From NCBI GenBank assembly GCA_023489435.1, contig JAMDCA010000039.1:1-35351 (forward strand): a stretch of DNA of 35,351 bases, written 5' to 3'. Source of the DNA: Thermoplasmatota archaeon (GTDB lineage: Archaea; Thermoplasmatota; Thermoplasmata; Thermoplasmatales; Thermoplasmataceae). Shown here piece after piece: positions 15,790 to 24,017 of the stretch (position 1 is the first letter of the stretch; every line of letters begins with the position of its first letter). The notes below the pieces were generated by a model. It was not told the DNA's origin. It worked only from the letters and a program-made list of their open reading frames with translations, and made no database searches. The position numbers were made by a program, and so were the translations under genes.

Positions 15790-16821
15790 CTGGGTACCGG
15801 TGACTTTCTCTATGCTCTCAATGAGCTTTGGAATGACTTCATAAAGATCACCAACGATAACGTAATCCGCATTTTTGTTCATTTCTGCATCAGGATCTTT
15901 GTTAATCGATACAACCACTTTACTCCCCATCATTCCCACAATGTGCTGTGGCTGTCCCGATATCCCGGCAGCTATGTACAGGTTTGGTCGCACGGTCTCG
16001 CCAGTCTGACCGACCTGGTGTTCCCTTGAAATCCACCCCAGATCCGCTATGGGCCTGGATACTCCAACAGAACCGCCAAGCAGATCTGCCAGCTTACGGA
16101 TAAGTTCAAGGCCCTCAGGTTTACCCATTCCAAGCCCGCCTGATACGACAACTTTGGATCCGGTTATGTCTTCCTCGTTTTTCTGATTGAATGAAACAAT
16201 GTTTTCCTTGAGTTGGTTATTTTCAAGCTTCACTTCCCTGACATCCACCTGGAATTTTCTTGTAGGATCAGGTTCAGGGGTTGCGAAAGTGCCAGGTCTT
16301 GATGTTGCCATCTGGGGTCTGTGTCTTTCGCACCTTATCTCAGACATGGTGCTGTCGCCATAGTCGGGCCTCCTGGCAAGAAGGATTCTAGTATCAGGTT
16401 CAACGTCAAGATCCATGCAGTCAGCCGTCAAACCACTCCTGGCTTTCACTGCTACTCTCGCTGCCAGGTCCCTACCGTTCTTTGAGCCTGGAACAATGAG
16501 GATATTGGGTTTCTTCTCGTGAACAAGGCCAGCCAGAATGTCACTGAATGGCTTTGACCTGTACATCGCAAGGTCCTTTGAATCAAAACCATAGACTTCA
16601 TCGCAGCCGTGCAGTCCTGCCTCCTGGGCCATGTCTTTTGTGCTCCCCCCAATGACAGCACAGTAGAGCTTCTCATTGGTCTTGTCAGCCATTTTTCTGC
16701 CTACACCCACCATTTCAAGTGCTGCTCTGGTGAGGGTATTGTTGAAAGAGTCCAGGTAAACCATGACTCCCCTGTATTCTGAAATATCCTGCGGTGGTTC
16801 TGCTTTCTTCATTTCTGTCAT
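15775..16821 (-). CDS. etfA: Electron transfer flavoprotein, alpha subunit
   Basis: Forms the FAD-binding heterodimer with EtfB and passes electrons to the FixC/FixX quinone oxidoreductase. Length is 348 residues. The N-terminal half is the Rossmann-like domain. The C-terminal FAD domain has the EtfA signature SGGLGMGKPEG, then GGSVGVSRPIADLGWISREHQVGQTGETVRPNLYIA in pieces, and SGQPQHIVGM. The R-P and Q-x-G-x-T-G residues contact the flavin. It is the last gene of fixC-fixX-etfB-etfA, one base after etfB, with a strong GAGGAGG site before the ATG. The first 18 residues (acidic, polar) are a short extension before YRGVMVYLDS; ATG 16812 is an alternative start. Confidence 0.94.
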   Translation of the reverse strand: MTEMKKAEPPQDISEYRGVMVYLDSFNNTLTRAALEMVGVGRKMADKTNEKLYCAVIGGSTKDMAQEAGLHGCDEVYGFDSKDLAMYRSKPFSDILAGLVHEKKPNILIVPGSKNGRDLAARVAVKARSGLTADCMDLDVEPDTRILLARRPDYGDSTMSEIRCERHRPQMATSRPGTFATPEPDPTRKFQVDVREVKLENNQLKENIVSFNQKNEEDITGSKVVVSGGLGMGKPEGLELIRKLADLLGGSVGVSRPIADLGWISREHQVGQTGETVRPNLYIAAGISGQPQHIVGMMGSKVVVSINKDPDAEMNKNADYVIVGDLYEVIPKLIESIEKVTGTQSLPA

Positions 16822-16822
16822 T

Positions 16823-17620
16823 TCAGTTGCCTCCTCGCTTGATTATACCTGAATCCACAAGCTCTTTGACAAAATCGTCAATCATGTCCAACGCGATCAC
16901 TTTGCCCTTTCTCTCAATGGCAGGGAACGGAAGCATTTTCTTCACAACTGTGGGGGACGATCTCAGGCCTACCCAGTCAGATGGGAGGCCTACGTCCTGA
17001 AGAGACCACACAATTATGCCTTTCTTCTGTGCGTTAAGCTTTTTTCTCAAAGTGGCTCTCCTTGGGTTATTGGAATCTGTAATTACTGTTACAACAGCCG
17101 GAGTGGGAATCTTCACTACTTCAACTCCCTCTTCAAGCTCTCTCTCGGCAATCACAAAACCATCTTCGTACCTGCACGATCTGGAGTATGTAGCAAGTTC
17201 CGCCTCAAGGAACTCCGCAACGCCTGGTCCGACATGGCCAGTGCTTGAATCTGAAGTTTTCTCTCCTGCAAAGACTATGTCGACTTTCCCAAGATGCTTA
17301 ATTGCAGCAGCTACTGTGAGGCTGGTTGGATAGGTATCAGAACCGGCAACTGCCCTGTCGCTGATAAGAACGGCCTGATCTGCTCCCCTTGACATGCACT
17401 CCAGCAGGAAAGGCTCCGCAAACGGCGGGGCCATGGTCATCACCGTAATTCTTGCACCGTGTTCATCCTTGATCTTCAATGCAGCTTCCAGGGCATTTTC
17501 ATCTGCAGGGTTCAGAACGTTGGTTGCCATTGATCTGTTCAAAGTGAAGTTAACAGGATCTACGAAGACTTCCTTTCCATCTGGAACCACTTTTATGAGA
17601 ACTACAAGTTCTAGAGTCAT
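16823..17620 (-). CDS. etfB: Electron transfer flavoprotein, beta subunit
   Basis: Partner of EtfA, 265 residues. It has the family opening VVLIKVVPDG, the NPADENALEAAL segment that follows, and the nucleotide-binding stretch AGEKTSDSSTGHVGPGVAEFL. In simple ETFs this region binds AMP; in electron-bifurcating ETFs a second FAD sits there and the motif has VGP. The VGP seen here leans towards the bifurcating type, but the judgement is weak without alignment. GGTGATCT precedes the ATG as a ribosome binding site, five bases after fixX. The C-terminus (from about residue 225) is a tail that wraps onto EtfA in known structures. Confidence 0.94.
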   Translation of the reverse strand: MTLELVVLIKVVPDGKEVFVDPVNFTLNRSMATNVLNPADENALEAALKIKDEHGARITVMTMAPPFAEPFLLECMSRGADQAVLISDRAVAGSDTYPTSLTVAAAIKHLGKVDIVFAGEKTSDSSTGHVGPGVAEFLEAELATYSRSCRYEDGFVIAERELEEGVEVVKIPTPAVVTVITDSNNPRRATLRKKLNAQKKGIIVWSLQDVGLPSDWVGLRSSPTVVKKMLPFPAIERKGKVIALDMIDDFVKELVDSGIIKRGGN

Positions 17621-17625
17621 TTAGA

Positions 17626-17907
17626 TCACCCATACTTGTATTTGACGCCATGAGCACCCTTGGAGTTTGTCCAGGAGACGCTACCGTGTGCGCAGGCAAC
17701 TACGCAAGTTCCGCATTCCACGCAGTCTTCGTATTTGAAATTTAACTTGGCATCTATCAGTGTATAGCATTTTGCCGGGCAGGCAAACGTGCAGAAATGA
17801 TCCGGGCAAGTCTCACATATGTCCGGCTTCACTGTTATATGGGCATAACTCTTGTCAATCTTGTAATTCAGTAAAGATAACCGGTCTTCTATTTTCATGT
17901 TACTCAT
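17626..17907 (-). CDS. fixX: Ferredoxin-like protein FixX
   Basis: Iron-sulfur partner of FixC, 93 residues. It carries a first cysteine group C-x2-C-x4-C-x3-C-x3-C (CETCPDHFCTFACPAKC) and a second canonical group C-x2-C-x2-C-x3-C (CVECGTCVVACAHG), so it can hold at least one and probably two 4Fe-4S clusters. The ACPAKCY wording is characteristic of FixX and the C-terminal domain of ETF:quinone oxidoreductase. The start is ATG 17907 (MSNMK), which follows the fixC stop codon with an overlap of a few bases; an upstream in-frame ORF extension inside fixC is not needed. AGAGGAT lies before the ATG. It is co-transcribed with fixC and etfBA. Confidence 0.92.
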   Translation of the reverse strand: MSNMKIEDRLSLLNYKIDKSYAHITVKPDICETCPDHFCTFACPAKCYTLIDAKLNFKYEDCVECGTCVVACAHGSVSWTNSKGAHGVKYKYG

Positions 17908-17908
17908 C

Positions 17909-19201
17909 TTACATCCTCTTATACATCCTGTATCCCTCAAGCAAGAGCTTTGAACTCTTCAGCCCGGAAGATTTCAGTGCTTCCTTTACTATCTGATTCA
18001 CATGCTTCTTTGGTTCGCCGTCTTCCATGAAAAGCCCAAGCATGACTTTCTCAAGAACTCCGGGCATCTTCTGGTGTATTAGGCTTCCCCAGGTTATATC
18101 CCCTATTCCCTTGAAAGTGTGCATATCCCTGAGAACAAAGCTGTTCATGAGCTTCTCTTCGTATCTTGAAAGTGACTGTTCCGATATGCCAGATCCTGCC
18201 TTTGCTTCCACGACTGTATCCGCTGCCGCAATGCCTGATGCGATTGCATAGTTCATTCCCTGCAATATAAGGCCATTGCTGAATGAGAAGCCAGCAGCAT
18301 CCCCCGCAATCATGTAACCATTGCCGTATAGTTTTGGAATTGATGCAAGGCCTCCTTCCTGGACCATACGGGCACTGTACTCATCCACTTTCCCGTCTTC
18401 CAGCAATGGTGCTATTGATGGGTGATTCTTGAACTGCTCCACTATGTCATAGGAATAGGTCTTGTTGTTTTCCCTGAGATGCTTCATTGAAATCACAACA
18501 CCAAGTGAAATGCTGTCTTTGTTAGTGTATAGGAAGCCTCCTGCCTCTACGCCACCATCAAGGAATCCAAGCACATATTCCCCTGCAAATCCTTCTTTCT
18601 CCCTGAGGTTGAACCTGTCGTTGATTGTTTTTTCTGGAAGCTTTATCACTTCCTTGACGCCGATTGCCACATCTTCGTCCTTTAGTGGGGGTCTGATGCC
18701 AGAATCAATAGCCACTCTTGGATTGGCTCCTTCTGCCAGGATTACTGCATCTGATGTTATAATGTCCCCATCCTGTTCGACTCCTACAACCTTTTTTCCC
18801 TCAAATGCAAGCCTGTCAACGGTGACGCCAGTAACCACGGTTACACCTGCATCTTTGGCTTTTTTGTTCAGGAACTGGTCCAGTTTTGTCCTCAGTACGG
18901 TGTAACCCGTCTTGGTTTCATTGAACTTTGTGCTTCTGAAGTTAATGTCGATGCTGGAATCCTTTGTGAGAAAACCAATACCCTTTGATTTAACATATCG
19001 CTCAAGGGGTGCTGTCTTTTCCCAGTCCGGCATTACTCCACTTAATGAATTGCCCCACAGTACTCCTCCGGAAACATTCTTGCTTCCTGGAGGATCAGCC
19101 TTTTCCACCAGTAGGACATTAAGCTTATTTGCAGCTAATCTCATTGCAGCAGAAGTGCCAGCTGGGCCTCCGCCCACTACTATGGCGTCAAATTCACTCA
19201 T
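17909..19201 (-). CDS. fixC: FAD-dependent ETF:quinone oxidoreductase-like protein FixC
   Basis: First gene of the fixCX-etfBA operon, 430 residues. It accepts electrons from EtfAB and, with FixX, delivers them to membrane quinone. An N-terminal Rossmann motif IVVGGGPAGTSAA (residues 6-18) binds FAD. A GSKNVSGGVLWG segment and, near residue 300, MIAGDAAGF (FAD ribityl-binding G-D-A) complete the geranylgeranyl-reductase-like FAD fold shared with ETF-QO. The longer frame to 19342 is open by chance: ATG 19201 puts GGGPAG at the normal distance, and a TATA box (GTTTTAAATTAA, centre about 19226) lies 25 nt upstream, so the message is leaderless. A semi-hydrophobic C-terminal helix (about residues 355-400) could be the membrane contact. 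Confidence 0.94.
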   Translation of the reverse strand: MSEFDAIVVGGGPAGTSAAMRLAANKLNVLLVEKADPPGSKNVSGGVLWGNSLSGVMPDWEKTAPLERYVKSKGIGFLTKDSSIDINFRSTKFNETKTGYTVLRTKLDQFLNKKAKDAGVTVVTGVTVDRLAFEGKKVVGVEQDGDIITSDAVILAEGANPRVAIDSGIRPPLKDEDVAIGVKEVIKLPEKTINDRFNLREKEGFAGEYVLGFLDGGVEAGGFLYTNKDSISLGVVISMKHLRENNKTYSYDIVEQFKNHPSIAPLLEDGKVDEYSARMVQEGGLASIPKLYGNGYMIAGDAAGFSFSNGLILQGMNYAIASGIAAADTVVEAKAGSGISEQSLSRYEEKLMNSFVLRDMHTFKGIGDITWGSLIHQKMPGVLEKVMLGLFMEDGEPKKHVNQIVKEALKSSGLKSSKLLLEGYRMYKRM

Positions 19202-19219
19202 ATGCCGGACATCGAAAGT

Positions 19220-19231
19220 TAATTTAAAACC
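19220..19231 (-). promoter_or_regulatory. TATA box for the fixCX-etfBA operon
   Basis: GTTTTAAATTAA on the minus strand, centred 25 nt from ATG 19201. It sets the start of fixC. Confidence 0.6.
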
Positions 19232-19343
19232 CTTTTCTAAAAAATTGCCAGCAATGAGTTTAACTGGATTTAGAACAAATATAAATTGAAAAACACTAAA
19301 ATTTCTTGATCGGTATCCTATTCTAGTTTGAAAGTTTTCCAAA

Positions 19344-20003
19344 ATGTTGAATGTAGACGCATATTCGCTTTACAGAGATCTTTTCCAGGTTTTTGGTGAA
19401 ACAAAATGGTGGCCTGGAGAAACTGAAGACGAGATTATCGTGGGGGCAATTCTGACCCAGAATACAGCCTGGTCTAATGTTGAGAGGTCCCTTGCAAGGA
19501 TCAGGGAGGAGGGCCTGATGAGCTTAAGTGCCCTAGCAAAAGTAGATCAGAATACGCTCATCGAACTTATCAGGAGCTCAGGATTTTACAACCAGAAATC
19601 CAGAACCGTCCTGGAATTGTCACATAGGATAAAGGACAGATTTGGAACTGTTGAACAAATGAAAAAAGAGCATACGGATATACTCCGGGGATTCCTCATT
19701 GATGTACCGGGGATTGGCCAGGAAACCATGGACGCCATATTGTGTTATGCCCTTGACAAACCGCTGTTTGTTGTGGACAAGTATGCATTGAGGATACTTG
19801 GAAGGCTTGGCGTCAACGATGTGACAACCATTGCCCAAGTGAAGAATTATGTTCACAGTTCAATGGGAGATGACCTGGAAAAGTTGAAGAATTTTCATGG
19901 GTTGTTTGTGAATTTTGCCAAGGAATATTGCAGGTCAAAACCCAATTGCAAGATCTGCCCGCTTCAAAGAAAGTGTGATTATGGTTTAAGTAATGGAAAC
20001 TAA
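19344..20003 (+). CDS. HhH-GPD DNA glycosylase, endonuclease III family (MagIII-like)
   Basis: Base-excision repair enzyme of 219 residues. The helix-hairpin-helix is VPGIGQETM (121-129). The catalytic aspartate is Asp145 in VVDKYALRIL. A 4Fe-4S site is formed by Cys196, Cys202, Cys205 and Cys211 (C-x6-C-x2-C-x5-C). At the position of the endonuclease III lysine (G-x-G-R-K-T) this protein has Gln-Glu-Thr, so it should lack beta-lyase activity and act as a monofunctional glycosylase. GIGQETMDAILCYA and VVDKYA closely resemble Helicobacter MagIII, a 3-methyladenine glycosylase. The substrate is inferred, not proven. It is divergent from fixC and its stop overlaps the aIF2-gamma stop. Confidence 0.9.
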   Translation: MLNVDAYSLYRDLFQVFGETKWWPGETEDEIIVGAILTQNTAWSNVERSLARIREEGLMSLSALAKVDQNTLIELIRSSGFYNQKSRTVLELSHRIKDRFGTVEQMKKEHTDILRGFLIDVPGIGQETMDAILCYALDKPLFVVDKYALRILGRLGVNDVTTIAQVKNYVHSSMGDDLEKLKNFHGLFVNFAKEYCRSKPNCKICPLQRKCDYGLSNGN

Positions 20004-21226
20004 ACAGAAATTATATTTCCGTAGCCTATTAATCTCCACCTGTTGGAAATTCTCCTTCCAATCGCTACCCTCTCTCCCTCAAATGCTGCTACCGGGTATT
20101 TCAGGCTGATTTCCACTTTTCCGTCTCTTACATTGCCAACCTGGCCGACTGTATTTGATGTTCCAACTGTCAACATTAGGTTTTCCTTGGACCTTATTGG
20201 ATCAACTTTCTGTTCTTCCTGGAATCCCACTACCCTCTTGAGAAGGTGTGAGTCAATTGACAAGGAGAATATTGTGGGCGGAACCTGGCCGACTTTTCCA
20301 ACTATCCTGCCAGTGAATGAATCACCTTTTGTCAGGAAGGGATCTAGTGTAGTGCCCACGGCTGCGAGACCGCCTGGCCTAATTCTGTCATAAGAGCTCT
20401 TACCGGCCATAAGCGAAGTGATTGTTGTTACTACGTTCTCCCAGGCCTGTTTTCCACCCTTTGTGATCTGGAGACCCGGTACAATTTCGATTTCATCTCC
20501 AACAGCAAGCTCACCTTCAATAAGAGAGCCGCCCAGAACTCCACCTTTCATTTCACTGGGCTTTATGCCTGGCCTGTTGACGTCAAAGGATCTGGCAACA
20601 TACATTCTTGGAGGGGCTTTTGGATCGAAGTGCGGAGCTGGGATGAGCTCCTCAATAGCCTTGAAAAGAGTGTCAATATTTGAATTGTGATAAGCGCTGA
20701 CTGGAATGACTGGAGCACTTTCTGCGGTGCTTCCCTTGAGGAATGTCTTGATTTCTTTGTAGCTCTCCAATGCCCTCTCTCGTGTTACAAGATCTATTTT
20801 ATTCTGTACTACCACAATGTTCTTTATGCCCATTATGTCAAGTGCAGTAAGGTGCTCTCTTGTCTGCGGCTGTGGGCATTTTTCATTGGCAGCTATAACG
20901 AGTAGCGCTCCGTTCATTATGGAAGATCCGGAAAGCATTGTGGCCATCAGTGTTTCATGGCCAGGGGCATCCACAAACGAGATGACCCTTTCTAGTTCGC
21001 AATCTTCTTTTGCTTTTTCTCGCGAATAGTATTCGTCTCCCCCCGGGCTCTTGCATTTATAAACCGGAGTTTCTGCATAGCCAAGTTTTATGGATATGCC
21101 TCTTTTAATCTCTTCAGAGTGGATATCAGTTTTTGTACCGGTCAGCGCCTTGGTAAGAGTGCTCTTACCATGGTCAACATGACCAACCATTCCGATATTT
21201 ACGGATGGTTGAGGGAGTTTTACCAT
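20000..21226 (-). CDS. eif2g: Translation initiation factor aIF2, gamma subunit
   Basis: GTPase core of the heterotrimer that brings initiator tRNA to the ribosome; 408 residues. Visible GTPase elements are G1 GHVDHGKST (residues 15-23), the switch region KRGISIKLGYA, G3 DAPGHE, G4 NKID and the SAYH element. Domains II and III follow. The zinc knuckle between switch 1 and G3 usually has four cysteines in two C-x2-C pairs; here only Cys58 and Cys76 remain, with a hydrophilic stretch between. It is one base downstream of the S6e gene, with an AAGGAAT site before the ATG. This S6e-aIF2-gamma pairing is common in archaea. The stop overlaps the convergent glycosylase gene by four bases. Confidence 0.96.
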   Translation of the reverse strand: MVKLPQPSVNIGMVGHVDHGKSTLTKALTGTKTDIHSEEIKRGISIKLGYAETPVYKCKSPGGDEYYSREKAKEDCELERVISFVDAPGHETLMATMLSGSSIMNGALLVIAANEKCPQPQTREHLTALDIMGIKNIVVVQNKIDLVTRERALESYKEIKTFLKGSTAESAPVIPVSAYHNSNIDTLFKAIEELIPAPHFDPKAPPRMYVARSFDVNRPGIKPSEMKGGVLGGSLIEGELAVGDEIEIVPGLQITKGGKQAWENVVTTITSLMAGKSSYDRIRPGGLAAVGTTLDPFLTKGDSFTGRIVGKVGQVPPTIFSLSIDSHLLKRVVGFQEEQKVDPIRSKENLMLTVGTSNTVGQVGNVRDGKVEISLKYPVAAFEGERVAIGRRISNRWRLIGYGNIISV

Positions 21227-21227
21227 T

Positions 21228-21620
21228 TTATTCCTTCTTCTCGTCCTCTTTTGCAGGAACTTCTAGAGGGTTTGGACCGTACTGGGTAACCTTGAGGTTC
21301 AGTTGTGCAATATCTGCCCCAACAATAGATCCCCTGAATGTTACTCTCTTCCTGTATCCGTTTTTTGCTCTCTTTCCTTTGTTAAAAATTCTCAGAATCC
21401 TCTTCCTGCCGGATATCTGTAGGTCGGACTTCATTGGGAAGCCATCATTTGTGCTTCCACCAGTGATCTTCAACCTGTATCCTGGGAGTTCAAAGAAGAT
21501 GCCGTCCACTTCATCTCCAATCTTTCTTCCCACAAGGGAATTGAGATTTTCCGGGGTTACTTCCTTCTTGTATGTTTTTCCGCTTTTTCCATCAGCAATG
21601 ATTGCGACTGAATTTGCCAT
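21228..21620 (-). CDS. rps6e: Small ribosomal subunit protein S6e
   Basis: Archaeal/eukaryal ribosomal protein of the 30S subunit, 130 residues, as in other archaea. Recognised from KITGGSTNDGFPMKSDL, the family signature (GG-x-x-x-x-GFPM), from the basic stretch KRILRIFNKGKRAKNGYRKR in part, and from TFRGSIVGADIAQLNL. An acidic/basic tail ends the protein. The first gene of a two-gene operon with aIF2-gamma. GAGAGGT precedes the ATG. A TATA-like TTTTATTAAT at 21681-21690 implies a leader of about 35-40 nt. Confidence 0.96.
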   Translation of the reverse strand: MANSVAIIADGKSGKTYKKEVTPENLNSLVGRKIGDEVDGIFFELPGYRLKITGGSTNDGFPMKSDLQISGRKRILRIFNKGKRAKNGYRKRVTFRGSIVGADIAQLNLKVTQYGPNPLEVPAKEDEKKE

Positions 21621-21845
21621 AATTACCTCTCTTGGACCTATGATATTGTGTTGAACTAGGTCTTTGCCTATGCCTATCTCATTAATAAAAATGTCTCATA
21701 TAACACCATTTGTGATTATTTAATGCATTCTGTTCTGGAAAAAGCAACGTTGACGTTGGCTGCCTCCCATTTCATGCGACTGTCGATTATTTGTACACTA
21801 CTGGTTCACGCTTAAATATCGAGTTATAATTTCTCGAAGATAAGC

Positions 21846-23447
21846 TTGATCGCTCTTGGCATAGAAGGAACTGCCCACACCATCAGTTGTGGAATCGTTG
21901 ACCAGGAGAATATTCTCAGCAATTCGTCAAGGACCTATCATAACCCCAATGGGGGAATCCATCCAAGAGAAGCAGCACAACATCATGCAGATCACGTCAA
22001 GGAAGTCGTTGAGGGGGCTATGCAGGAAGCGGGACTGAAGCTTGACAACATCGATCTTATTACTTATTCCAGGGGGCCCGGACTAGGGCCGTGCCTCAGA
22101 ATAGCTGCCACTGCAGCCAGAACCCTGTCAGTAAAGTCAAGAAAACCCATTTTAGGGGTTAACCACCCCCTGGGGCATGTTGAAATTGGAAGAAAGGTAA
22201 CTGGTGCCAAGGATCCAATAATGCTCTATGTTTCAGGCGGGAATACTCAGGTCATCTCACACTACAATGGCCGCTACAGGGTAATGGGGGAAACCATGGA
22301 TATAGGATTGGGCAACCTTCTTGACAAACTGGGCAGAGATCTGGGATTTCCCTTTCCTGGAGGGCCACATATAGAGAAGCTTGCCCTTAGTGGAAAGGAA
22401 CTTCTGGAACTGCCATATTCCGTCAAGGGAATGGATACCTCCTTTTCTGGAATTTACACTGCTGCACGTGAACACCTTAGGAAAGGCAGTAGCAGGGAGG
22501 ATGTATGCCTCAGTGTACAGGAATACTCATTTGCTATGCTTCTAGAAGTGCTTGAGAGGGGGCTACACCAGACCTCTAAGAATGAAATTCTGCTTGCAGG
22601 AGGCGTGGCTAAGAATCTGCGCCTAAGGGAAATGATTTCAGAACTTGCCAGTGACCTGGGAATCAAGGCACACCTGACAGCAGACCAGTACTGCATGGAC
22701 AATGGGGCAATGATTGCCCAGGCTGGCCTGCTCATGTACGAGAATGGGTACAGAATGGAACTTGATGATACTACAGTTGACCAGAGATTCAGGATAGACC
22801 AGGTTGAAGCCCCGTGGATACCCAACTCAGGAAAATCGATTCCAGAGAACAGAGGTGCTGAGTCGGTTGTTAATTTCACTGCTTACCATGGAAGGGAAAC
22901 CGTAACCAAGATGAGAATCCCAAAAGCATACAGGAATCCAGAACTTGACAATATTATCCGTATGTCCAGACTTAGAAATGAACTGAACATAATTTTAAAG
23001 GGCAAAGAACTTGGAATTCCGTTTCCAAACGTATATGATGTTGATTCTGTCAATTATTCAACAACATACGAAAGAATTGAGGGAGGAACTCTTAGAGGCT
23101 TCATAAAACGGGAGAGTGGACTAGATAGTATTATGGGAGCTATAGGGGGCTTTGTTGGAAGGATGCATACTGCAGGTATAACCCATGGTGACCTCACAGT
23201 CGCCAATATCCTCGTAACCAACGACGGAAAACCCATCTTCATAGATACTAGCATGGGAAAAGCCGACTCTGAAATAGAGGATATGGCCGTGGACCTTTAC
23301 CTTTTTTATGAATCAGTAAAGGCAGTTTCCAGCAATCCGGACAAAGAAATAAACCAATTCAGGGAAGGTTACCAGGGTGGCTTCAGCCGCTGTAATGAAG
23401 TTTTCGAAACAGTGGCAGATCTGGAACAGAGGAGGAGATACGTCTGA
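21846..23447 (+). CDS. kae1-bud32: Fused Kae1-Bud32: tRNA t6A37 threonylcarbamoyltransferase and its kinase
   Basis: Part of the KEOPS complex making t6A at position 37 of ANN-decoding tRNAs; 533 residues. Residues 1-325 are Kae1: metal-binding H46/H47/H50 in QHHADHV, YVSGGNTQV, DIGLGNLLDKLGR and LAGGVAKN. A linker of about 20 residues leads to Bud32, a small kinase/ATPase (about 345-533) with YRNPELDN, YERIEGG and HGDLTVAN (H447, D449). The usual D-F-G is D-T-S here (Asp467). The fusion is known in many archaea. The start is TTG 21846, directly giving IALGIEG, the family's N-terminus. A TATA box CTTAAATAT lies about 30 nt upstream. The stop overlaps the next gene. Confidence 0.96.
   Translation: MIALGIEGTAHTISCGIVDQENILSNSSRTYHNPNGGIHPREAAQHHADHVKEVVEGAMQEAGLKLDNIDLITYSRGPGLGPCLRIAATAARTLSVKSRKPILGVNHPLGHVEIGRKVTGAKDPIMLYVSGGNTQVISHYNGRYRVMGETMDIGLGNLLDKLGRDLGFPFPGGPHIEKLALSGKELLELPYSVKGMDTSFSGIYTAAREHLRKGSSREDVCLSVQEYSFAMLLEVLERGLHQTSKNEILLAGGVAKNLRLREMISELASDLGIKAHLTADQYCMDNGAMIAQAGLLMYENGYRMELDDTTVDQRFRIDQVEAPWIPNSGKSIPENRGAESVVNFTAYHGRETVTKMRIPKAYRNPELDNIIRMSRLRNELNIILKGKELGIPFPNVYDVDSVNYSTTYERIEGGTLRGFIKRESGLDSIMGAIGGFVGRMHTAGITHGDLTVANILVTNDGKPIFIDTSMGKADSEIEDMAVDLYLFYESVKAVSSNPDKEINQFREGYQGGFSRCNEVFETVADLEQRRRYV
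23431..23436 (+). promoter_or_regulatory. Shine-Dalgarno site that decides the RdgB start
   Basis: GGAGGA at 23431-23436, inside the end of kae1-bud32, lies 8 bases before CTG 23444 and has no ATG, GTG or TTG at usable distance in the RdgB frame. Confidence 0.6.
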
Positions 23448-23995
23448 TAAAATTTGTAACCAGCAATGAGCATAAGTTCCATGAAATCAGCAAAAAACTC
23501 ACGGAAGCGGGTTATTCGATAGAATGGGTAAAAATGTCATATGAGGAGATCCAGGCAGATGATACTTCCGAGATTTCTCGTGATAGCGCCATGAAGCTTG
23601 CAACCAAAATTTCCGGTACTTTCTTTCTAGAGGATACGGGGCTGTACATTGATTCATTGCAGGGTTTTCCAGGCCCGTATTCCTCCTTTGTGGCCAAAAA
23701 GCTTGGCAACGCCGGAATATTGAAGCTCCTTGAAGGAAAGGACCGGCAAGCAAGATTCGTTACTGTCATAACCTTATTTCATAACGGGCAGTTTCATCAA
23801 TTTAAAGGGACACTGGAAGGGACTATTTCAAGTGGGCAAAGAGGAACAGAAGGATTCGGATTCGATCCCATTTTTGTTCCGGTTGGTGGAGACAGGACTC
23901 TTGCAGAAATGACAACATATGAGAAAAACAGGATTTCCCATAGATCAAGAGCATTGGAGCTTTTAGTTCCATTTCTCTTGAGAATGAATCAATAA
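23444..23995 (+). CDS. rdgB: Non-canonical purine NTP pyrophosphatase (RdgB/HAM1/Ham1-like), probable CTG start
   Basis: Hydrolyses ITP, XTP and dITP to monophosphates, cleaning the nucleotide pool; about 183 residues. The frame is open before the first ATG (23534), and the upstream codons give IKFVTSNEHKFHEI, the family's N-terminal nucleotide-binding motif (T-S/G-N-x-H/N-K). Starting at 23534 would remove it. EDTGLYID holds the metal-binding aspartate, and GTEGFGFDPIF and SHRSRALE complete the site. The codon before IKF is CTG at 23444, eight bases after GGAGG, overlapping the kae1-bud32 stop as CTGA. ATA at 23447 is the other option. The short length (183) is normal. Confidence 0.9.
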   Translation: MIKFVTSNEHKFHEISKKLTEAGYSIEWVKMSYEEIQADDTSEISRDSAMKLATKISGTFFLEDTGLYIDSLQGFPGPYSSFVAKKLGNAGILKLLEGKDRQARFVTVITLFHNGQFHQFKGTLEGTISSGQRGTEGFGFDPIFVPVGGDRTLAEMTTYEKNRISHRSRALELLVPFLLRMNQ

Positions 23996-24017
23996 CAGCA
24001 AATTCCCGCTTTAATCG

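Noticed and set aside
19202-19342. 47-codon N-terminal extension of FixC
   Set aside because: The TATA box at 19220-19231 lies inside it, and the FAD motif is at normal distance from ATG 19201.
23534-23995. RdgB starting at the first ATG
   Set aside because: It would remove the TSNEHK nucleotide-binding motif that is plainly encoded upstream in the same frame.
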